Part shown: in pieces, positions 23,612 to 35,934 of the stretch
Layout of the letters: each line of letters opens with the position of its first letter
Numbering within the stretch: position 1 is the first letter of the stretch
Source of the DNA: Dichomitus squalens LYAD-421 SS1
Lineage: Eukaryota; Basidiomycota; Agaricomycetes; Polyporales; Polyporaceae
Length of the DNA stretch: 64,000 nt
Assembly (NCBI RefSeq): GCF_000275845.1
Contig: NW_006766888.1
Coordinates: 998,084 to 1,062,083 of the forward strand
Direction of reading: 5' to 3'
Program-made: the position numbers and the translations under genes
The notes under the pieces: generated by a model
Told to the model about the DNA's origin: nothing
What the model saw: the letters and a program-made list of their open reading frames with translations, nothing else
The model's database searches: none

Positions 23612-24221
23612 GGTCGGTAGCAGCTGTCGCGAAGCGTACGTGGATCTATCCCGCTTGGCTTGGAGAGGAAGAAGAAACGGGAAGAGGAGGCGGTGCTTGT
23701 ATCATATTCATATCTTGTATACAGTATGCGATGACGTCGACACGGCGCATGTGGTCGGAGGCGGAGGATTCGGGATTCTTTGAGGGTGAGCGCGGCGATG
23801 GACGAGATCTTCTATGTCGCCAAACGGGGGTCCTGATAACAGCCCGGATGACGCACCCGTCGCGCGCACTCCCAGCCAAAACTCGTGGCCACCTCCCGGA
23901 ACGGAAGGAACGCGTTCAGTCACAGGTCACGGGTGTGTCGCGCGCAGCCCCGTTTAGGGAAGAGGACGCTCGGTAGCCACGCGGGGGACGCGAGCCGGGC
24001 TGCCGACAGGGGTCCTATGATGTCACGGCCCGGAGAACAGAGAGCGACAAACGACTGGCAAGGCTGTCCTCAAATTCTCTCCGTCCAGTGGCGCTCTTCA
24101 CGCACAGATAAAGATCAGCCACGTCCCACATTCCGTCCCCATCTGCGCAAGCAAGCAACTCTCACCGCTACTCCCACCATCGCCCGTGTCGTCCTCGCCA
24201 GCCCACTCCCCGTCGCCCAGC
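23612..24221. other. Intergenic region before the alcohol dehydrogenase
   Basis: About 610 bp between two genes on the same strand, GC-rich near 23900-24050. It should contain the dehydrogenase promoter. No gene or clear motif seen. Confidence 0.5.
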
Positions 24222-25684
24222 ATGCCCGAAGGAACAATGAAGGCGTTGTACTACAGCGCAGTACGTCTTCGTATCTCTTCCCACGTGCCATCGTCCCCTC
24301 TAACCCCTACCGTCCTCCAGCCCCAGAAATTCGAGATAAAGGAGGTGCCCATCCCCAAGTGTGGCGATGACGATCTCCTCCTCAAGGGTATTGTACCAGT
24401 CCCTCGCCGCCTTCACGCACCTCGGAGCGCTCAGTCTGATCGCATATAGTCACCCTCTGCGGTGTCTGCGGCACGGACGCCCACATTCATGACGGAGAAT
24501 TTATCGCCAAGTTCCCTGTACGTGATTGCGGTTGCTATCTGCACCCATGCGATGCAACGGGTGCAGTCGAATGCAGCAAGCTCGCTTACGTCTACGCCTA
24601 TACGTAGCTCATTCCGGGCCACGAAGCGATCGGCCGTGTTGTCGAGAAGGGCAAGAACGTGAAGAACTTCGAGATCGGCGACCGCGTCGTCGCAGACGTT
24701 GGTATCTCCGTAAGTCCGCTCTCGCAAACTCCCGACTAACATCGGCGTCTTGGCGCACGCATATACTCACGTCGATCTCCTCGTACTCAGTGCGACAACT
24801 GCTTCTACTGCAGGCGCGGCAACGCCGTTCTATGCGAGAACTTCGACGCGCGGGGCGTCACCCTCGATGGAGGCTTCGCAGAATACATCGTCTACCACCA
24901 GCGCAAGTGCTACGTGATCAAAAACATCTCCGATGAGGAGGCCACCCTTCTCGAGCCCGCGGCATGTGCTCTGCACGGCCTCGACAAGCTCAACCCACCA
25001 GTCGGCATCGAGGTCCTCCTCCTTGGTGCCGGCCCCACTGGCCTCATCCTCGCGCAGCTCCTCAAGCTCAATGGCGCGCACCGCGTCGTCGTTGCGGCGA
25101 ACAAGGGCATCAAGATGGACATCGCGAAGCAGCTCAATGCTGCCGACGAGTACATCGAGCTCGACCGCCAGAACCCCGGCCCGCAGTGGGAGCAGCTGAA
25201 GAAGGACAACCCGTACGGTTTCGACGTCGTCGTCGAGGCCACGGGCGTCGAGAAGCTCGCGAACGAGTCGATCAACTACGTCCGCCGAGGAGGCACGATC
25301 ATGATCTACGGCGTGTACGAGAACAAGGCGTTGGTCCACTGGCCGCCCTCGAAGATCTTCGGAGACGAGATAAGGGTGCGTACATGCGTCCTCGTGGAAT
25401 TTGTAGCTTCTGGGGGCGTGAAACAAGCTCAACTGTGTCCTGCGTGTAGGTCATTGGTTCCTTCTCGCAAGCATACTGCTTCCCGCGTGCGGTTGCCTAC
25501 CTGGATAGCGGGAAGGTCAACGTGAAGGGCATGGTACGTTGCGCTCACGTTTATCTCGGTCGAGACTGTCGCTCATCTGGACCTTCATACGTAGGTCACG
25601 GACATCTTCAACCTCGACGACTACCAGGCTGCGCTCGACAAGATGAGCAGCCGTAGCGCGCTCAAGATCGCCATTAAGCCTTGA
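24222..25684 (+). CDS. Zinc-dependent medium-chain alcohol/polyol dehydrogenase
   Basis: Seven exons: 24222-24260, 24321-24387, 24450-24517, 24608-24709, 24791-25375, 25450-25533 and 25595-25684. They give 344 residues, normal for the family. Catalytic zinc ligands are expected in LCGVCGTD and PGHEAIG. The structural-zinc loop [15 protein letters not shown] has four cysteines. The nucleotide-binding motif is GAGPTG; the following strand ends VVAANKG with no acidic residue, which leaves NAD or NADP open. The general fold matches sorbitol, xylitol and arabinitol dehydrogenases and similar MDR enzymes that oxidise secondary alcohols. The exact substrate cannot be read from sequence. A nearer upstream ATG is absent; a second in-frame ATG lies five codons downstream (MKALYY). 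Confidence 0.88.
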
Positions 25685-26083
25685 ACCTCGAAATATTGAC
25701 TCATATGTGTAGATTCGCATAGTGTACGTTCACCAGGAGCATAAGCGCATTGTATCAATATCCGCTTCCCCATCGATTGGCGAGAATGCATATACCCCTG
25801 CAGATGATGTCGAACAGCTTTGGAGTCGATCGAAGGGTTGAGGTCGACTGAGTTTTATAGCAACTAGCCATACACTAGGTTCCATAAGAAGTCCTTGACG
25901 CAAAGCGTGGGTCCGAACAGGCAGTGTATGTATTGGTATACAGAGGTATGAACGTGTGAAAGGGACCGATCGCATTCCGTGGAGCCTGTGCCTCAGGCCA
26001 ACAAGCCCGTATTACGGCGGTGGACCCGCAGTCAAGAAACGTGGCCGGGGCCCAGTGCTGGGAAGACGGTCGCAGCCGATCTT
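25685..26083. other. Convergent intergenic region
   Basis: About 400 bp between the 3' ends of the dehydrogenase and the DUF155 gene. Only 3' UTRs are expected. Nothing else seen. Confidence 0.5.
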
Positions 26084-28258
26084 CTACGAGAACAGGTCGA
26101 CAAGGATGGTGATTATGCCCAGGACTGCGGAGGGGGAGCGGGAGAAGGGGTTCATGTATCATCAGTCAGGCTCGCGGACCGGCAGCGCGGACAGGCAACG
26201 CACCGATCTCGACCGCGATGAGCGCGATGACGATCTGCTCGAGGCGCTCGGCATGGCGCGAGGTGACGGTCTCCTTGAGGAGCTGGAGCATGTCCTGGAG
26301 GACCTCGACGCGCGCGTTGAGCAGGTCGATGCGCTGCGGGATCTCGAGGTAGGACCGGGCGGCGTCGTAGAGCGGCTGGAGGTCCGGGTACGTCTGTTGC
26401 CGGCGGCGTTAGCGTTCTGGTGCACGAGGTGTGATCGGGAACAAGGGGGAGGGGAGGGGGGTGGAGAGGCCCAAGAGAGTTTGGGGTTGGGCGCACGCGT
26501 GCGTCTGTTGGAACAAGAGCAAGATAAACGTACCCAAAAGACTTCCTGGAAGGCGTCGGGAGGCCACGCGTGTGAGAGGCTACCATAAGGGGTATTCAGA
26601 AAGACCGTGGCTGGCCACGCACCGGTGAGTCGAGCACTGAGCCGACAGAGTTGATGTTGGTGCGGAGCAGGAAGAGCTCCCCGATCTTACGCATGATCTC
26701 CTTGTGGTTCATGTCGATCTTGCCCGTCTCGCTGATGATCTCTGGGATGTCCTTCGTGTCCTCTATCGTCGCTGATATCAGGTTCTCGAACTGGGTCGGC
26801 GCTGTCAGACGAGGTTTTGGACCTCCAAACTCCGAGATGAAGGCCTACCAGGGATATCTTCACGGACTGTGCGAGCGCGTGTGACAGTGAGAGCTTCGTC
26901 CTGTTACGAAACACATGAGGTACAATCGTGCAGGAGCGATGAGCCGGACTGACATGTAACTCGAGCCTTTCCGTAATGTTATAACATCGTTGTAGATCCT
27001 GGACCACGATTTGCATCAGCGGATTGAGTTCTGCGAGAACAGATCGCACGGTGAACCACTTGCCGACTGTAGCTCGCGTAATAGAAGTTGAGGTCCTCCA
27101 TCTCAACGTCTTGCGGCGCTACAAGTTTGCTCGTCTCTTTCATTTTGACATTCCTTGACAGGGTCGAGACGTACCTAGCCGCTCGACTTCAAATCGCTTT
27201 CTACGGTGAGTTAGCGAAGATGCATGAGGTAGCGTAGAGCAAGACGCTCACAGTGACGAGAGGAATCTCTTCTCCTGTGCTTCTGTCATGCCCCAGATCA
27301 CGACCGTGCCGTACTCGAAGATGAATATCTCCGCCTCTGTAGGCGTTTCAGCGAACTTGCTCCGTTTCCTGCCCTTGTCATTAGCGTGCTCAGACGCCTC
27401 TGCGTCCAACTGCCCTTGTGCCCCGGTCCCTGACTGCCCAGGCGCGAGCTCGGGGACGCCGAGAAGGTCCCCCGTTCTGCTCTGGTGGTGGGAAGACGGG
27501 GTTTGGAAGTGCACACGCGTGTGGGTGCCAGACTGGGCAGAGGGCTGCGCGGAAGGGGGTTCGTAGACGTATGGGGTGTAGATCACGTCGACGATGATTC
27601 GAGGGTTGGTGTGGTACGAGCCCCGTCGCGCGTTGAAGAACTTCATAAGCTCCGGGAAGCGGTAAGAGCTGTCCAGACCGCGTCATGGATACACGCATCA
27701 GCGTTTCCATCGCAGGGCGCCGGTTAGGCATGCGGATATAGCAATAGGTTCGTAAGAGGAACGTACCTTGCAGTCGCATAAGCGGTAACCCTTGGGAGAG
27801 ACTTCGCCTTCTTCTTCGTGAGGCGAATTGCGTCCCTGCGCGCCGTCCCGGCGGGTATGAGGTCGATTTGGTTGTACACCTATGTCGTAAATATAACATG
27901 CCACGAGAGGGCGAAGATGGTCACGCGGTCAGAGTCGAGACTGGACGAAAGCTCCATGCGTCGAAAAGGAAGTACCACGACGTACCTCAGCGTCGTCCGG
28001 CTCGTCCTCCTCGTCCGCCTCTTCATCTTCGCTGTCCGCGAGGGTTCCCGAGCCTTCGCCAGTTTCGTCCACCTTAACTCTTGGAGGAGCTGACGGCTGT
28101 ACGACCTTGTCCTTTTCGAGGACCGGTTCGGCGTGCTCTGGCAGGACTTTCAGCTTCCCTGCAACCTTGGTAGATCGGTTGGCGCCGCGCGCTTTGCCCT
28201 CTCCAGAGCCTGCTGATGCCAGCGGCGGCGTCTTAGAGGTCGCTTGGCTTGAGGACAT
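26084..28258 (-). CDS. DUF155 (RMND1/Rmd1/Sif2-like) protein
   Basis: Eleven exons on the minus strand: 28258-27986, 27879-27767, 27668-27252, 27200-27175, 27118-27064, 26998-26954, 26900-26849, 26790-26623, 26545-26534, 26393-26204 and 26124-26084. They close to 463 residues. Family signatures are FEYGTVVIWGMTE, LNFYYASYSR, YNDVITL, SISHALAQ-like LSLSHALAQS, DLQPLYDAAR and a C-terminal membrane segment (IVLGIITILVDLF). RMND1 supports mitochondrial translation in animals; yeast Rmd1 affects meiotic nuclear division and vacuole function. Which applies here is open. Oddities: intron 5 (26999-27063) is GC-AG with donor GCAAGT, and exon 9 is only 12 nt. The start at 28258 has A at -3; an in-frame ATG at 28387 would add 43 residues. 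Confidence 0.88.
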
Positions 28259-28712
28259 TGCCGATGTCTTTGCAGAGTGTGTCGCTGTTGTCAAGGCCGG
28301 AGACTGTCCAGACGGGTTGTCTGCGCACGGTGGCGGACGGAGAGAGTGGGAGGCTCCCGCGTCCCGGTGAGCCGGGTATGATCTCATACACAAAGCCAAC
28401 AAAAGCCCTCGGCGTTTACGCGCACTATGGCCCGTAGCACGCGTTCTTATCGTGACAACGTCCGGAGTTATAATGCCGACTATCCTCCTTCATTAGGAAG
28501 GTAAGAAACACGTTCTAGTCGGCTTTATTACCACATTACGTCTCAACCCTTCCTCGCGGCCTAGGCCCGGACTGGGCGTCAACAGCTCAGGTCGCTCTTG
28601 GACTCGTCCATCCTCGTTGCTTCTTGCTTGCTTCTTCCACGACCCCGGCTTTGAATGTACGACTGCTAAACCCAGGCTCTCAGAAGGGCACTGGAGGTTT
28701 CTTCGGTGACAA
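28259..28712. other. Divergent intergenic region, DUF155 / DNAJC11-like
   Basis: A 454-bp head-to-head gap (shorter by 129 bp if the upstream ATG of the DUF155 gene is used). It must serve both genes. No consensus motif stands out. Confidence 0.5.
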
Positions 28713-31649
28713 ATGCCAGGCAACGTGGATGGTTCCATAGATGCGGGACTACCTCCCGACGACCAGGAACACTTCTAGTGAATACAACAATACCACAGTA
28801 TGCGCCACAATGCTCTAATTGACGTCTTGGGACAGCTCCGTCCTCAATCTTCCCAAGACTGCTTCCGATCAGGAGATTCGCGAACGCTACAGGCAGCTAT
28901 CAATTGTATTCCATCCGGACAAGCAGGTCGACGAACGTCGTAAAGAAGCAGCTACACAACGTTTTCTTGAGGTGCAGAAGGCGTATGAAGGTACGTATTC
29001 AATACACGACTACAGTTGGTTGCGTGTTCTCGGCCCACAACCTATTTTCAGTCCTGTCCGACCCAGTCACGCGGTACGCACATCGTTCCTAACGCGTACA
29101 CCCCTCCGACTCGTGCTCACCCCGATGAAGGCGTGCATATGACATTCTAGGTCTGCCTTCCCAGCCATGCCCGTCATCTGTAGTTAGACAGGCTGACGCT
29201 CGGCCAGTGCAGGCCCGGAAGGCTTGCAGCTCCTCCAATCCGCGGATTTCAAGCACGTCGCAGAAGAGGAAGTAAGCTGCGCACGTCCCTCTGCGAATAA
29301 CGCCGCTTCTGACGTAAAAATACTCGGTGATAGTTTGAAGACGCGCTGCGGCGGCAGCAGCGCGAGCAGGCAAGACTGCGCGTTGAGCAAGCTGTGCATC
29401 CCAGGGGTAACATCACGATTGGGTTCGACGCGTCGTCTTTGTTCGACGATGAATATGAAGCTGCAGACGGCTCGCTGGTGTCGCCGTGGCAGAACTTCCT
29501 CTTCGCACTACATGACGTGAGGAAGAACAAGTTTTCCGTGAGGCACCGCATCCAGGCAGGTCTTGCGATCCTTCGTAGTGTCTTCGAGAGCTCTGATGGT
29601 CGGTCGTGTAGACAGAAGTCAGCAAAAAGACATGGCTGGTGCTGGCTAGTCGAGTCACACTCGGGTCTGGGTCGGGCAACCGGCCAGGTGGATATGTTGG
29701 GTCAACCATGATGGGAACCGTACGGCATCACTTTTCCCCTCGTCTGGATTTTGAGGTTCGCGTCCTTCTCCTGCTAACGGTTGGCTCCGGCTCAACTTCT
29801 GCATACCTGACAGGCAACGACGAGCCTTCTGTCCGTTTCCGGCCTCATTCTGAAGAGCACATATCGAACGGACGACTACGTCGTCACATGCCAGTCTGAA
29901 TTGAGCTCTGCTTTCATCGCCCAACCCTTCAGGCCTAGGAGGGACGGACCGCTGCTGCTACCACCCCTGAGCATATCAGTGTTCCGGCGTTTGTTTCCGA
30001 AATCCCCCACGCAGGGTATGCTGGAAGCTTCTATCTCCCCTGCAGGCCCCAGAATTGCCATCGGTGTGACGTCCTCGGCTTTTCACGACAGTTCGCCTGA
30101 TCGAGTAATCGACGACGAGCCATCAGACACGGAGTCACCCTTCCGTGCGCCATCTTCGTCGGGCCTCGCGCTCTATTCCAGCGACTGGCAAATCGGCTTC
30201 GACCTTGCAGGTCTTGGCTCTGGTTTGAACGGTCGTTGCGGCATAACATTGCTGGAACTTGGCGTGACGTTACAGACGGTGCTGCGTCTTGGTTTCGCTG
30301 GCTTCACATGGTTAGCTGGTGGCGACTGGCGCGGTAACAACGCTGCTATAGGAGTAAACGTCAGTGTCAATTCTGACGGGGTTGTCGTTCGTGTGGAGTA
30401 CGTACAGATTCGTTCCGCGTGTTCCCGTCAAGTCTAACAGACGTACAGCGCGACGTACCACGGCCAGACTTTAACCCTACCTATAATTCTCTCCCACGAA
30501 CACAACCAGAGCGTGGGCCTCTGGGCCGCCGTACTGCCATCTACCGTAATGGCTCTGGTCTATTACTTCAGGTTACGGCCGCGATATCGCAAGCAGAGGC
30601 TAACGTTTGTGTCACATCGTCCTCTCGTACGGCGTGCCATAACTCCTATGCTTTGTCTAGGTATCTGCAACAAGCGCGCCAACAGCTGCGTGAAGAAAAG
30701 TCGGACTTGCTTCGTCAGTGGCAAGAAACAATACTCCTTCTGCAGGACACTGCGAGTAGGCATATGCGCGCCGAGGAAGCATGTGACGGTAAATACTGGA
30801 TTACCCTCCAGGCAGAACATCAGTTCAAATTTACTGATTTCTCGTAATAGGTTTAGTCATACTCGACGCGCGCTATGGTCCATCAGAGCGGGACGAAGGA
30901 ATCGAAGGTCTTCATGTGGATGTCACTATCCCCGTGCGGGCTTTGGTGAATTCGAGCCAGCTCTACATCCCCGGGAAACGAAGCAAGGTGCGTTGCGTGA
31001 GTTCTCAATGTCTTTATTCTATGTAGAGTGGGGCCCGTGTTCCCAGCCATCTTATTCCTCTCGATAAGGTGGTCGTTGTTTTTGATGCCCGATCTCCCGA
31101 GGTCCGGATGTTTTTCATCTACTTGACCATGGCACGCGGCGGCCGTATGACGCTGGTCAGTCGAGCAAGCTCCGGGCTTTGTCTGCCAGCTGTCAACTGT
31201 AATCTTGTGTCGTAGGACAGCAAGGACCCACCTGTGTGCGTGGGTACCCGGCATGGCCGATACCTTGCCGTTGCGTCGAAGAGTATTTTTCATCATTTCG
31301 AACCGGGCCGACCGACATGTGTGTCTCGCTTATGCGCGTTCTTCCCTCCTGTGTTTAGGCCGGCATTCCGGGGTTCTATGATCCAGTCGCAGGGGTGCCG
31401 AAGACGCTGCGCGTACGCTACAGATTCCGTGGCCGCGAGCATTACGCCGAAATCCCGGATTCTATGCCGGTCGTGCTCCCCTTGAAAGGTACGCTACGCT
31501 TCTCAACTCAGATGTGTGCCATGATCCTTCGTGGGGATGGACAGACGACTTCTCACAGTTTTCGGAGGCCCTATCGCTCGGAGCGCAACATAAGCCTACT
31601 TTTAGATGCTGATTTGCTTTTGTCTGCCGTAGATCACTTGGTGGAATGA
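28713..31649 (+). CDS. DNAJC11-like J-domain protein (mitochondrial membrane organisation)
   Basis: Thirteen exons: 28713-28777, 28836-28990, 29052-29073, 29131-29150, 29213-29271, 29334-29559, 29616-29755, 29814-30401, 30441-30604, 30661-30788, 30851-30987, 31359-31488 and 31633-31649. They give 616 residues. The J-domain begins HFYSVLNLPKTAS and has the HPD triad in IVFHPDKQ. Then YDILGPEGL, a charged helix, and a beta-rich middle (GNITIGFDAS, TVRHHFSPRLDFE) as in DNAJC11. The C-terminal part has YLQQARQQLREEK, DARYGPS, AGIPGFYDP and LRVRYRFRG. DNAJC11 associates with the MICOS/SAM contact site that shapes cristae. Exons 3 and 4 are 22 and 20 nt. The 371-bp intron 30988-31358 is the longest in the gene. 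The donor at 30605 (GTTTGT) is weak. Confidence 0.88.
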
Positions 31650-34600
31650 ATCACGAGGGGCGCGGTCTTTTAGGCGGCCCGTGCAGGATACCCTCGACGT
31701 GCCTTCTGCGATCACTCGCCCACCATGAGGACCTACACCCTTGCTCATCCGATCTTCGTCTTCGCCGTTCACGCCTTTACGACAACGAGCGTGGCTGTTA
31801 CCAAGACACGCCTCTACTAACACCGTCCCTTGTCACCACTGTCCATCCAGTTAATGTATGAATGACGGCACCTCCAGCCGTAATCCGATCTCCACCGCTC
31901 TATCCAGCCCACTTCCACCGACATCAAAGACATCAGCGCGTGAAAGCATGCGCGCGCCAGTGCATTGGCAACGGAGGTATACTACGCAGTGACATAGTAG
32001 CTCACCTTGCCGACCTTCCCAGCTTTCTGTTCAGTTCGGTCCGCCCGGCCAACACAGTGCTGGCGTCTTGTCCTCTGTTGCTCCGCCTTCTACTAGCCGC
32101 CAGAGCTTGTCATCAAATGCATTTGAATGCATTTGCATCAGAGTCGGAGTATACGAAGGCGCCCAATTCCCATGCACGCAAGCATGCCCGGGAGCGCCTA
32201 CCATAGCAGTCTTGGATGTACACTTTGCGTCATGTAATTCGAGCACCAAGATCACTCCACCCCATTGAATGCGGCTGACGACATTCAGCAGGGCCGGACC
32301 TCTCGAAGCGTCACGCAGACAGCCTAGAGGTGCTACGACAGGGCGCAGAACGCTGCAACGCCTGCTTCCCAGCGCCACGATTGTGAACGTGGGCCCCCCA
32401 GATAACTCTATGGAGTCGCATGAGCCGGTCTGGCCAGCGTATCCAGTTGTGCTCACTTTGGACGGTGTGACGCGCACCTTTTCGGGATCGGGACGGGTGG
32501 GGGTGAGGAGCCTGCCAGTGTATGCCCGGCGGGCAAAGTTCTGTCTTAGCGTCAGTGTTCGCGCATAAGGCAGATGCCGACGTCGTTCAGGCTATCATGT
32601 TTTCCCCGTTGCACTGACTGAAGCTTAATGTTTGAATGTCCGTTGACGGCCAGGCTTCGGGAAAGCCCTGTCCAGACGGTGCTAAGGCTGGCAATGCGAT
32701 ATGCTATCTTGCCACCCCGTCTCGGAGGGATTCGCAGTGCATGAGTGGAGGTGGACAAAAGAGAGGTTCGGACGGTTCTGTTGGTTTCCGCTGAATCATG
32801 CACATGGAGCTAGGCCCCTGAGATTTGGGTGTGCTGGTGCGCATAGAACGGTGAGAACGCTCTCCTGGGCAGGTTCTCAGCGGTGTTGTCTGGCATGAAT
32901 GCGCCGGGCAGGCGGACCAGGAACGGGGAACGGGAGGCTCAGAATAAGATCATAACGTCAATCTCGTTCGCAGGAAAATATCTGGGGGCCGTTTACTGCA
33001 GCCACGCCTATCTTCACGCGCTACCAGTATACACCGTCTATAGCCTCCGCATCGCCCCCTGTGAGTTGGGAACGTCGATGATACACATTTTTTTTTGCTG
33101 AGCTTTGTAAACCTTGCAGCCTTCGATGTAATGGAGCGCACGAGCACGGTTTTGTGAAGCGGGACTTTGAAATCCGAAGTCGAGCTGCGGCGTTCGAGTT
33201 CTTCCACCACGTTATCGACGAATCCTCAGAAACGAACCCCTCCGAACGCGGTCGATGTCTACGATTGACGCGCATTCGTCTCGCTCTCTGGCGGCGGTGC
33301 CCATACAAATCTCCGACGAGCCCTTCGCGATCAGCCTCATGTGCCGGAGAGCGAGGGCGAAGGGCTGGCAGCAGCAGCGAGTCGCCGTCTGATTCACATA
33401 GCGAGACGTCCCGCTCTCAGGCCATAGGCGTTTGAGGGGCTGCGCCGCCTTCTTGTGCCGAATGCGCAAACTCTGAGATGCGAGGGGGCACCTTCTTCGA
33501 CGGCGTGCTCTGGGTTGTTCGGAGCCTCCGCTTCCGTTGTGCCCAACGATGCGGTGGGGGTGCCCGGGACCCGCAGGCCGCATGAAGCTGGCACAGGCGA
33601 TCGCGACGCGGGCCCGTCGGGCAAGTGTCTCGGAAGCTCGCGTCGTCCCACAGCACAACTATCGGGACCGCTGCCAGGCCAAGTCACGACTCATGAACCG
33701 CCGAGTCTGGGTCCCCGCGAACACGCGTACCCGACGGGGGGGACGCCGCACGATGCAGCCGAACGGCGGACATCGTCTGGGGAGGAAGGTGGGGAGAGCG
33801 CACGCAGCTGTCGTCGGACTGGCAAAAGCAAAGGATACCGAAAGATAGACGAGCGGGTGCGCATGTGGCCGTGGGCCGTGGCACCGTGTACGCGCGAGGT
33901 CGCCGTGCGTTGCAGGGGCAGCCTCCCAGGCTCGCTTGTCTTCTCCCGCGATGCTTTTGGCCTGCCCACGTCGGAAAGCGAGCGTGACCGCTGCCACGGA
34001 GCGCGGGCGGCCCTCGCCTGGCAGGTGGGACCCGGCATGCTGCTCCTCCGCCGTCGTCATTGGCTCCCAGGCGCAGTGCGAGGGGGGAGCCAATCGCTTG
34101 CTCGTCCGGTCGCCTCAGCGGAATAAGCGTGCAGGTCGCAATAGGACGTGGTACGTGATCTGGCACACGCGATCACAGGTGATCACCGACTGGCGAGAAC
34201 CTGCATTGAACGACGCCAGAACCCCATGTCCACGTCGGCTTTCTGGGCCAGGAGGCTTCTGGTGTCCGCCTGCGGCCCCAGGGGCCGCGCATTGTCCAGG
34301 CTCACGCCTGGCGCCAAGTCCAGGGCTCAGGACCGGTGGTCTGAATGCCGCGATAAGTGATAGAAACGGTGCGCAGAAGGCCACGGTGCCATTTGCGCCC
34401 CCAATCCGAGTGATCGCAAGGGTGTCTTGACGATGATTCGCCGTTTTGAGCAGCGCGGGCGCGCTTGTGCTCTCACAGTTGGAGCAGGAGCATGACCGCC
34501 GTGGGCAGACGCGGCAAAGGTTCCGGATGCGAATGGTGGCGTAGCGAGGTTCTGATTGCTCTCGTGGACCGTGTGGACATGCGTTCCCGACGCGTAGCCG

Positions 34601-35692
34601 TGTTAATGCTCGGCCACTCGGCGGCCTTGGGGGCTGGCGGGCGAAAGCGTACTTACGTCGGTTGCGAGTGGGTGGTGTTGCTTTGCTGACGGCACTGTGT
34701 GTGGTGGGCCGCGGAGAAGGAGGTCGCGGGAGGAGAGAAGAGGTGAATTGGGTGCCTGTGTGGTAAAGAGCATGTCGTCAAGATCACATAACGCACGCAC
34801 TCGTCTTCGCCGGCGACGCACGGCCGGAGCAGGCGCCCGAGGAGGCGCCCGCGAAGTTGAAGAGCAGCGCGAGATGCCGGGTGCAGCTGATGAGGGAATC
34901 CCACGCTTCAATCTACGGATTAGAGTGGCGAGCTGTGTACGTACGACCCTGTTTTGGCTGCCATTCGCGGGAGCATTCCTAGCTCCAGGCGATTCCCTAA
35001 TAAGTAGCTCCAGGCGACATCCTGTCACCGTCACGCTCCCACCCAGCGCAGATGTCTCTTTCTCAATCGGCGGAGCACTCCTTGCATGCGACATCCGTCG
35101 GACGACAACCGCGCCCGCCGGAGGGCGATCTACTACTCCCTGCGCACCCCGACCTGAAGATCTTCTGGCGGAATCGCTCCTGCTGCTTCTCGTGTTTCGT
35201 GCGGCATCCACAGCAGGTCATTTCGCGGCGCGCCCCCCTCCATGGCCTGGTGGTAGGAACACTCTCTGGCTTGGATCACTCACGCTTCGCGCTTCGTCCT
35301 CGGGCTTTCCTGCAGCGGCTATCATGCAACCATCAGCTGGGGCAGATTAATACGTCCATCGAGAGTTGCGGGTGTGAAGCGGATTCAATTGGCGCGGCTA
35401 TCATGACGAGCGTAAGGCCAAGGCCCTCGCAGGCGCCCTGCACTGATAAACTTGGGTGGCGTTGTGATGTTCGGACGGGTGGGCATGGATGATGATGGAA
35501 ACGGACAGGGGAGATGTGTCGGACGATGGCTGTTCGCCGGTACGAGACATGGATCAGCATGGTCGGGCGTGCGAGCTGGCTGGCGTTGGGTTGCGTCGAT
35601 GGTCGCAACCGGCGGGCATCTGCCGCTGACGGTGCGATCTCCGAGCTGGGCGGCGGGAGGTGGGCGCGGAGTGGGGTGGGATGTGTAGGCAG

Positions 35693-35703
35693 GGATTCGA
35701 ACC
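35693..35703 (-). promoter_or_regulatory. tRNA-type B box (GGTTCGAATCC) without a cloverleaf
   Basis: On the minus strand the sequence matches the RNA polymerase III B-box consensus GGTTCGANTCC at every position, and the flanking CGGGG/CCCTG can pair as a T-arm. I could not fold an acceptor stem or an anticodon arm: the expected partner of the 3' acceptor strand is absent. It may be a decayed tRNA, a tRNA-derived repeat end or chance. Confidence 0.35.
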
Positions 35704-35928
35704 CCGATCTGCGGAGCGTGGAAGTCATGTGGGCGGCAAAGTTAATGTAAACTCAATCGGGGCTTCTCGAGATTCGGGGATCGCCTGCTTGATTTGGGCG
35801 GGGGCGAGGGGCAGATCTGGGATGAGCATCTCTCGCTCAGACTGGCTGCTGTAGGCGGAGGCCAATTTGGCGCGGCTGCTTAACCTTTCTCGAGACTCAA
35901 GGGCCCGTATCAGCGCTTCGCTGCCCAT

Positions 35929-35934
35929 TATAAA
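35929..35934 (+). promoter_or_regulatory. TATA box of the WOPR gene
   Basis: TATAAA lies 65 bp upstream of the start codon at 35994, followed by a pyrimidine-rich CT stretch of the kind common at fungal transcription starts. Confidence 0.5.

Noticed and set aside
33455..34126. 223-codon plus-strand frame in the GC-rich upstream flank of the WOPR gene
   Set aside because: Long frames are open on several frames of both strands here, which is expected in GC-rich noncoding DNA; no domain is visible.
35690..35760. Functional tRNA gene
   Set aside because: Only the T-arm/B box fits. Neither the acceptor stem nor any anticodon stem pairs, even allowing an intron.
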